Source: Apostichopus japonicus
Taxonomy: Eukaryota > Echinodermata > Holothuroidea > Aspidochirotida > Stichopodidae
NCBI RefSeq assembly: GCF_037975245.1
Contig: NC_092580.1
Span: 3,820,501-3,884,500, forward strand
Direction of reading: 5' to 3'
DNA: 64,000 nucleotides
The translations under genes were made by a program, and so were the position numbers. The notes below the pieces were generated by a model. It did no database searches. It worked only from the letters and a program-made list of their open reading frames with translations, and was not told the DNA's origin. Shown here one piece after another: positions 54,797-64,000 of this stretch (positions are counted from its first letter, which is position 1; each line of letters starts with the position of its first letter).

Positions 54797-57700
54797 GCAT
54801 ATTTTTTGCATATTTTTCAATGAGCCTAGTTCGTTGGTACTGTTCAATAAGTACTAAGCACTACAACGATTGATCTATCTTTATACGACACCAAATACGT
54901 TTTTTTGCTGCTTTAGCGTAAACTTTGAGAATGAATGTATACATACAAACATATCATAATTTGATTGTATTAAATCAACTATCTGTCACCTAGTCATCCT
55001 ATAACTAATTGGTAGCAGTAGTGTAACATCTCCTCTCACAGGACTGAAGTGTACTACACATGGAGAATATGAAATGTCCCCAACTGTAGTACTTCACTCC
55101 CTTACCACCTTTTGCTATTTATAATCACTCCCTCCCTCATTCCACCGCAACACAACCCACCCTGCCACATATTATACAGTGTTCTATATGTATACATTAC
55201 TGTATGAGACTTTTGGTATATTGTGTGGCCATCCACATACTGTAATGTAGATGCATGAATATATTATGAACCCTCACAAGAAGTCCATACCCCCCCCCCC
55301 CATTCCAGTTTCTTTCTCATTACTATTTCTAATTATTCTCCCTGCTATTGATTTTTTATATATTTTTTGACACCTATCCTTGCCCTCGTGATGAATCTCT
55401 CCCCCACCCCCTTACCTTCTCCGCACACTCCTCTATTTTCCTCACAATAATTCATGTATGTGCTGCTCATAGTTGGTACAAGGTGTGGTTGAAATCAAAT
55501 CTACTGAAAGGATAGCTTTTTATTACTCCTGGTATGTACAGACCCATTAACCACAACATGATTTCAAACTAAGTTTGGGTTTTTGATTTTGTGCTGGTAA
55601 GGTTACAAAGCAGAGTTGACTGATATCATCCAAGGACGTTCCTGCTATTTATGTGGTTTTTAACAATTTTCCTATCCACTGCTGCAGTTTTAATGCATAC
55701 CCTGCTATTATCAAAAAACATGAAGTGGCACAGCAAGAAGATCTCGTTATGACTGTCTACGAATGTATCGTTTTATTGTATAACATTACACTGATGCCCT
55801 CAGCTACTTGTGACTTCCCTCTGCAAATTACAACTGCTTACCCACAATCCCTCTCCCCTCCCCCCTCACCTCCCACACACACAAAAGAAAGGTAAAATAC
55901 AGAATACAAACAGACTTTGTGTTCGTAAATGCGTTTTGAAAATCAAAAGTCAACTCAAAGAGACAGCACACGTCTTCACCGTTACGAACGAATCCAGACG
56001 ATGAAGCAAGACTTTTGGAAGGAAGGAAACAAAATGATTTGGATCAGTTGGGACCATTTTCAGAGGGAAAAGCAAACCCAGAAAGCCTCTGTTATTGTAT
56101 CGCTTTAGATCAAATAATGGAAATTGACTGACCAGCCATCCAGAGCAGTATCCTGTTGTCTCGTTAGTCTACAATCTGCAGCACAGCCTCAATCTACCGT
56201 CTGCTTGTAAAGCATTGTTCTACAAATCTAATTGATAAAACAGCGCGGTACGAATGATTCAATGCTAAGTTATGAGAGGCTACACACGTGCAGAGAGGAT
56301 TTTTTATTTCAAGGTCTGACTTCCTGTAGCTCTCATTTGATGTGTTTTCATTGATCAATTATTTTTTTATTTTTTTTTCTTCTGAGAAATAATCCTGACA
56401 CATTTGATAGTTTGTTATTTTTACAAACATTGGCCTCCTTGAAATATCTCATAAATACGTTTTTACCACTCTCAGTCTCTCTATTGCAATATTTATATCG
56501 CAGAACTACTGTACCCTATTTCTAACTTTGCGACCTTCATTCCAGCTAAATCTTAAGTTATCACAACAAATTTCTAACCTTGGAATATCTTACTCACTAT
56601 AATAACTTTGTTATTATTTATAGTCTCCACCATGAAATATCTATACACTTGTGGCTACTACCATGAATAACCTACATTTCATCGTTACTTACAAATTATA
56701 CAAGAGCTTGGTTCATTGGAATTTCTGTATACTGTGCTATATAAATTACAGGTTATTTTACTAAATTACTTTTATAACTTACATTGTTACTATTGAACTC
56801 ACCTCCTACAACTAGAGTATCTCTTTTAATTTCCTTAATCACCAGATTCCATCCTGATTTCTGTGTCATTGGCTATAACATCACTTTCCCACAGAAACTG
56901 GATACCAAGTCCTCTATCATCTTAGCCCATGATGTCTATACCTTAGGCTAGACAATCTCAGCATATATTATACTGTTAGGCAATGTTATAGCATTTTTTT
57001 TTAGCCTTTCCACTTTACGTCCACCTCAACCTCGACGCCTTCACAATTCATTCATTCTAAATCAATGAATACCACCGCATTCGAAACAATACACATCTGC
57101 AAATTACCAAAAGATGACATTCTAGTAAAACCATGTTAGTGTTTCTACAATTTGTACACCGGTGGTTCCCCCCCCCCCCTCCTCTTTTTTTTTATATACA
57201 TCCTTTACTTTCTCAATCATCCAGTTGTAACTTGTATCAAGTTCTAACTTCCTTCTTCCCAACTTTATCGCATATCACCCACCGTCGTACAACACATGTG
57301 TTTGCCAATACTCACATGAAACACATTCTATTTAAATTTGACGCATTCCAAATGTACAAGTGGACTGTTCTCTCGCAGCCAGAAGACATAAATCTTACAG
57401 TTTCAATCAATAAAATGTTAGTCATCGTTCTCATATCAACTCATAATCTTCGACAGAAAAAAAAAGGAAAAAAAATCACTACACAGGCAGAAGTTACATG
57501 ATGTTGCAATACTGCATATGTGAATGCTCACTGCTATAAACAGGGGATTTCCTTGCTTGTGTTTTTTGCCTAAACTGCAACAACAGGTGACATCAAACTA
57601 AATTAACTTTCGAGGTATCTAATGAATAAACCACTGTATAGACAAAAATAAACAACGATCATTTGCTATAATTGGCAAAAGGGTTTCAAATATTACTATA

Positions 57701-60700
57701 TGTCATTAACTCACTGCAGGGCATTCAAAGCCTGTTAATGAAATGACGGGAATTCACACATTTCGTTTTCATTGATACTATAGATCTCTACATTTCAAGA
57801 CAACTACTGTAACTGTAGCTGGTGCTTTACCTCAAGCACAATGACCCCACTCCTAATGGCTTCCATTAATTCTTCATTACTTTTAGCAAAAATGTTTTAA
57901 AGCCATCGTTGCAGTCAGCCACCAATGAAAGTCTCCCAAAATACACCTAAGTGGTCCTTTGCTGAAAAGATGTATTTGTAAAAGTTTGCCATTTTTGTTC
58001 TGTTTCATGCCTAATTATGCATGCATTCCCTACCTCCCGGAATAGAAATCCCTCAAACACAAAGTCGTTTAATATTAGCCACGTACATCCTCCATAGCCA
58101 ATAACACCCTATTATATATAATCTGCTAAAATGTTCTCCAGAAAGGTCTTCTATTGTTCATACAACCAAGATTTAGTCCTTGCAGATCTGGACTCCTCAC
58201 TGTTTTTCTAGTGCTCATTAACAATTGCTCATTCCACCCATTATCCCTGTTCTTGTTAACTATTACTCATAAATACTGAGTATTATTCATGGCGCTCTCC
58301 AGTCACGCACAAAGTCAACAGTCTGTCATACAGATCTTATCCTATCCTATAGTTTCATGAAACTCTGACACAACTTTGTGATTAGTGAGATGGGGAATCA
58401 TTTGAAACAAGTTTTCCAGGTTTCAAGTCAGACTTGATTGTTTTACGTTGCACTTAAACTTGTGTTTTCTTCTAAAAGCACCTTTCTTCATTCGGTCAAG
58501 CCCAACAAGTGGAACCTTGTAACTAGTCCGTCTGCCTCTGCCTCTATATTAGATAACCCGGCGTGTTTGCATGCTTTTGAGCCCCTTCATGCAATCATGT
58601 TACTTTGATTCAGAGATTACAGTACCTTCGGCCGTGCTAGACAAAGTCTTTGCTTCGATTCAGTGCTCGGTTAACCGTATAGATGGTGCACAATAGGACC
58701 AACACAACACTGCCCTCTGTAGAAATGTTGAAGAGCCCCATTATTACTTTAGTATCCTATTCTTTAAACTCAGTAGAAAAACAATAGAGCAAATAGGCAG
58801 CAACTTCATACCTTTCACGTGGTCCCATCTTACTTACTCCCATCCACATTTTGATACAGGAATCACTCAATCTCGAAACATTAACTACAGCCAATAAGAT
58901 CTGGGTCAACCCTGTTGTGAAATTCTGTCTAACACGTTTCTCCCTTTTATATTCCCAACACCCAAAAAAGGTTGTACTTATTTCGTTCCCAAAGACCCTC
59001 CCCCGGCCCCCAACCCCACATCCTCTATAACTATATGTCATTAGTAACCCCCCGTATGATCCTTGGTATTGAAATCAAACAGAAATCATACTAAAAAGAT
59101 ACTCCTGTTCTAGTTTATTACTAATGCTGCGTCTGTGTCTGCTGACTCACAGAACGCACTTGATGACTGTATGACTCACGGAAACCTAAACCTAACTCGT
59201 CAAAGACTACTTTAATTAAGGAACCGCACAAGAAAATGGAAGAGAAAATGGGAAGAACAGAGAGTCCAATAATGGCAAGTGTTGGTGAGCAGTCACATGC
59301 TACCAGTACAATGACGACATACTGTGTAAATAGCATCTGGTCATAACTGACTCTCCTAGCTGATTCTCCTAAGTGAACATGACCACACAATTGCGGGACA
59401 AATTTATACGGTAAAGTTTACGGAAAAGTAAGCATTCAAATTTCCTTTGCTTGGGCAGCTAAAATTTTGATCAATTTTCTGGGAGCCCGCACAGTGAGAA
59501 ATAAGGGCAAAAAAAAAGAGCTTTCTGTCTTCAAACCGGCGAGGGGCTGCAGTCGAAATCTACATCCTAATTTTATGGGCAAACAAGAGATCCCGGTATC
59601 ACATAGTTTGCAGCCGTCTGGGATTTTTCTGTGACACTTGTAGCCTTTACGACCAATTACGGGTGTAGTGATGCAGGGCTTGTCGGACAATGGTCTGCAA
59701 GAGTTGCCAGAGGTTAGAAACTTAAGACTTTTTGATACATATATTGAATGTTCAGCCACCGTAATCTGTAAGATTGGCAATGGAAATTCTTGCATATTAA
59801 CATTTTTCCAAAGGCTAGACCATGATTAAGAGGATGGATGACCGAGAAGAAGAAGTAGAGAAACAGAGAAAGTGTTCCGGTCATCTGTGTCTTGTAAGAA
59901 ACCAACTACATTCTTCAAAGTTGTTTAATTCTCTGGAAAGCAATCGCCCCCCCCCCCCTCGTTCTTCCAGTCCCTCCCTCTTCCAGTGCCCCACTTTCTC
60001 TCATCCCTCCCCTCGACTTGTTATGGTGTGTTTACACCGACTTAGAATGATGGTTCAACCCTGGTCTTTTTAGAACAGGCCGAGGGATATGTCTATCTTA
60101 TTTACATGGCAAATATACATACATATCAGTATACATACATATATGACTTGTTATTAACTTTTTTTGTTTTTTCTTTGCTATGGGATGTGATACATCTTCT
60201 AAATTTCAATAATTGTTCTCCTCTGACCATCCCTTTATCTTAGCAAATTAAATCTCCAAACACAAAAAAAAGGATAAAGAGAGTAAAACAATTGAAACAA
60301 TGCACTTCCTTTAAAAAAGGAGTAAAAAGATATGAACTGAGAAATAAAACAGCTCTTAAAATTTTTTGCCTTTAGTCCGTTTTTTCTCGTTTTTTTTTGT
60401 TTTTGTTGGGGGGGGGGGTTTCTTTGTTTTTTATCAAAATAAACATGACAAAAACAGGCATTCCCACGAATTTGATCCTCTGCATGAAATCTGTCCCTAC
60501 TGGTAGTATCCAAAGATTATATGTCTCGAGAGAGAGAAAGATGACTCTAACGACTGGGCAGGCTCCTGCTCCAGTTAAACTTAAACCACATAAAAGAAAG
60601 AGATTGGATATCAAATATTACTTTATAACTATCTACAGGTTTTTTTGTTTTTTGTTTTTTCCTTTCTTTTTTGTGAAAATCTCATGTGTTTCATTAAAAA

Positions 60701-61205
60701 AAAAAAAAATTGAAAGAAAATCACTCCAAAGTGTAAAAAAACAACTGTGTCTTCTATTTCCTGAAATTGTTTTACGGATTTTCATATCGAACACTTGAAC
60801 TAGATTATGGACAGACAAAATTGATATTTGATGGAATTTTTGACTAATCGTGAAATTTCTTACACCGAGTAAATCTTGACTGTGTAGCAGATGCTGTCAA
60901 ATGTTTCTCCATGCCTATAGTAACTATGTTGCCAGGTCTATCCTTACTTCTACAACCTTCCCACTTCCAAATAAAGCTTAATTCAACCCCTTTTAAAGAC
61001 ACAGGCTGACTTCTCCTAGGATGAACTTGTTCGTAACAACCTTAGGTGAAAGTTTGGTGGATTCTACTTTGGAGTTATCTATACAACACTACCTACAGTA
61101 TGTCCTTATAGGCAGTAAAGTCGTCTCTATGGCGCTACACACCAGACGCCAAACCAGAATATTCCAAGAATATTCTTCCAATTGATGCAGAATCTAATCG
61201 GCTCA

Positions 61206-61244
61206 TTATCATCAACATCAACATCATCATCATCATCATCTCTC
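61206..61244. repeat. ATC trinucleotide repeat
   Basis: ATCATCAACATCAACATC is followed by five further ATC units. Confidence 0.85.
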
Positions 61245-63112
61245 AAGAAACCATATTACGACTGAAGTGCTTTCATTTCAACATGAATATTCCTTAAACC
61301 CCCACTACAGACAGCTATGATGTCGACGAGGTGTAGAGCACGCCAGAGATATATCTGCCGTGTTTAGATCAAGTCGAATTAACGAAGCAAATGATATCAC
61401 CACACACACACACTCACTCACATATATACATCTGCACTGGATTACGTTGATTACTTTGTAACGTCAAAACAACATGCTTTGCACGCATATACGTACAAAT
61501 CAGAAATATCCTAAACCAAATGCTGGAATAATTAGTACAATATGCTGGGACTGCCGGACCAGCCAAATCCTGAAGATGATGCGGGGAGGACGACGCTTGC
61601 AGAGAAAAACAAATAACTTTACAGCACGGTAGATGGATTGGACAAATGCTAGTGACAACAGTGAAGGTTCATTGTCCTATTATAACCTCTCACCCAACCT
61701 CTCCCTTGCTAAATCCCTTTCTCCTTACCCCCATCCCTTATCAGATTCACAGAATTTACATCTGAAGAAATATTCATAAATGTTAAGATTGTAAAATCAA
61801 ACAAAATTTTGCTCCATAGGACTGCATGTCCCCATCCCCACCATAAATACAACATGCATATATCCAGAACTAATGTGACGAATATACAATCAACTGGTGC
61901 ACATTCCAAATAAGTGTTAGTGTTAGTGATGTCACAAAAACAATAGGGAAGGAATGCTTCCTTAGTATTTCCAACATTTGCACCCACCCTTCATTCACCT
62001 CCTCTCCCCCTCCCCCCCCCCACACACACACAAACAGACATGTTCAGTTTCTCTTCAGTGGACCTACTATTTTATTACTCCACAAGTATTCTCTAACTGC
62101 ATATTAAACTTATACATCAAATTATTATTTTCTATTTTGGTAACATTTCAAAACCAGCTTCTTGTATCAGAATCTGACAAATTCACTGAACTACTTGACA
62201 AACCCTCTTTTTAAGTTTTTCATCCAACCAATTATATAATTAAGTATTTAATGTTTCCATTCCATTGTAAAGGTCATATTTTTTATAATCAAAAGCCAAG
62301 TGCAATCAGTAAAAAGAGTTGGTATGTCTTCATAATTTGAAAGGAAGCATAACCATTCACACTAAATTAGGCTGCATTTTTAAAAGAATTAATCCCTGGT
62401 TTACTACTCTATATACTATATTTCCCATGACCAAAAGATGTACCATGCATTTTACCATAGCTGTGTAGGTACAGTAATGGAAGTTATCCATGGCAAGTCT
62501 GTGACATTTCCAACGTCATTGGGCCTGCTTTCATTTCTGCTGGGATGTTATAATATATTACCCACGAACCAACATCTCCATTCCCCACACGACCAACATC
62601 TCAATCAAATGAGCAGAATTGCTTGTTTTTTCCTTCTTTCTTGTTTTGTATTGAGAAACAGTCAATTTGTTGAAAACAGAAATTTTTCTATATTATGAAA
62701 TCTGTAAATGCTTTTGAGAGTCTGAGACCATCAGGGCACTGCACTCGGCCTTGGATAACCTCTTCTATGAGTACAATCGACGACGTCAACTTGTTTAAAC
62801 ATTGTCAAAACAGCAAAAACAGAATTCAAGAGCCCTTTTTATTTCTTCAATTCTACATTTAACTGACTGCAAATTGTTAAATTTTGGATTTAATAGATGC
62901 TGACAGCAATATCACAATTTTTGGCAAAATTCTAAAAAGTTTCCTCCAGAACCACATGGCATCCATAGATGTGTAACACTGTGCGGAATACATGCGTCAT
63001 GCTTCTTTTTTTTCTTTGGGTGAAATTCAGAGCAAGTAATAGACAGTAGAAGACACATTTCTCTGAAGCGAGTTTGCTTTACGGTTACCACTATAGGCAC
63101 AGTGCCTTAAGC

Positions 63113-63220
63113 CCACATCACCCCTGACTGTTTGCCCCTCCTTTGGACCTTTACAGAGGTACAGTACCACCCCTGACTGTCCCCCCCCCCCTCCTCGGAC
63201 CTTTACAGAGATACAGTACA
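63113..63220. repeat. 51-bp tandem duplication
   Basis: Two copies of CACCCCTGACTGT, a C-rich stretch, then GGACCTTTACAGAG and TACAGTAC. The second copy has a longer C run. Confidence 0.85.
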
Positions 63221-64000
63221 TAGCTACATCATCTACAACAACAGCAGCAAGTTCTCTGAATAGAAGAACAGTAATAAGAGGGTAGAAACTGATATGCGTG
63301 TGGCAGTGAAAACAGCTCATAAAGATCTATCTGATACTGATCAGCAGATAGGCTGGCGTTGATGAGCATTTGCATTTACCATGTAATATGTTAATAGATC
63401 GGTTAACAACAACACTATTGTCACAATGAGAAGTCTGTGTATAATGAGAGAGTAGAAGTTTTACCTTCTGTAATGGCACTATTACTTCTCTAGTTTTACA
63501 ATCACAGGGATGAGTCTGTTGAACAGGCAATCAGGCATATGACTATATATATATATACTAAACAATTAAGAAATAATTGGCCAATAATCTCATTCTGCTT
63601 TCGTGAGTTTAGATGCATTTGACTAGGTCACTATACATCTGAACGTTGTGTTAATTTTGAGCTCATTCTGATCTAGACGCACACTATATATCATTCACAC
63701 ACAATTTAGATAAGCTTTAAGAACTAACCAAGGAGATTAGGAACTACCATAAATGTTAAATTCAATGGCACAATCCAACACAATGCCTAATTTGCCTAAT
63801 TTGTTAAAACTGCTAGTGTAATTACTTTGTCAAAGACTGTTAAAACAAATGGCTTTTGTGTTAGGATACTTTTGTGTTTAGTTTCAACACACACAGTAAA
63901 GAGTGCTGAATGGGTTCATTTCAAGAGCCAATTTACGGAATCATCTTCCTATTCAACAAATTGCTATTGAACTTGAAGCATATCAGTGAACAAAATCATT

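Larger units (their letters stand above)
48400..64000. other. Upstream or 5'-intron DNA of the HMG gene, no supported exon
   Basis: I searched the minus strand for a coding exon ending one base into a codon but none stands out, and no plus-strand gene is recognisable. Contents are simple repeats: a polypyrimidine tract at about 49,508-49,575, an ACATGACACCCACTA minisatellite at 53,298-53,390, a 29-bp repeat at 54,691-54,796, C runs near 55,290 and 57,168, G/T-rich tracts near 60,400, ATC repeats at 61,206-61,244, and a 51-bp duplication at 63,113-63,220. The promoter of the HMG gene may lie here or beyond 64,000. Confidence 0.5.

Noticed and set aside
59436-59795. 119-codon minus-strand frame
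   Set aside because: I considered it as an upstream HMG exon, but there is no suitable donor phase and no basic or conserved composition.

Overview
The window is animal nuclear DNA: intron-rich, AT-rich, full of simple repeats, with short phase-consistent exons bounded by GT/AG and no bacterial operon structure. The two protein genes, the Penelope-like element with hammerhead motifs, the hAT-like and TTAA-flanked elements and the many minisatellites fit a marine invertebrate. An echinoderm or a related invertebrate deuterostome is my best guess, but the sequence alone does not prove the phylum.

Region 1 (1-24,966, + strand) is the 3' end of a large gene. Sixteen exons between 825 and 24,886 join without a single phase conflict into a 1,038-residue C-terminal segment. 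I assign it to CFAP54, a scaffold of the C1d projection of the ciliary central apparatus. Its introns hold a truncated Penelope-like retroelement with a hammerhead-ribozyme-like 3' end (about 7,561-9,100), two more decayed hammerhead-like copies (13,911 and 14,682), a non-autonomous hAT-like transposon with an 8-bp target duplication (18,283-19,703), and several minisatellites. One of these (9,822-10,965) grew out of an exon end together with its splice donor.

Region 2 (24,967-36,258) separates two convergent genes. It has no convincing exon. It contains a 628-bp TTAA-flanked MITE with perfect 15-bp inverted repeats, a small perfect hairpin and simple-sequence tracts. Part of it is probably the 3' UTR of the minus-strand gene.

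Region 3 (36,259-48,399, - strand) holds four coding exons of a chromatin protein with two HMG boxes. A basic, AT-hook-like N-terminal stretch is followed by box A (split over two exons), box B, an Ala/Gln-rich region and an acidic tail. The 5' end was not found. Its last intron carries a 3.2-kb tandem array of 270-360 bp units, a TTGAAC-based array and a G-rich 24-bp minisatellite. The intron inside box A carries a 39-bp minisatellite.

Region 4 (48,400-64,000) has no exon I can support. It is presumably upstream or 5'-intron DNA of the HMG gene, with scattered low-complexity tracts.

The two genes are not obviously linked in function. The unusual content is structural: tandem repeats built from splice sites, an in-frame duplicated splice acceptor, and the ribozyme-bearing retroelement remnants.
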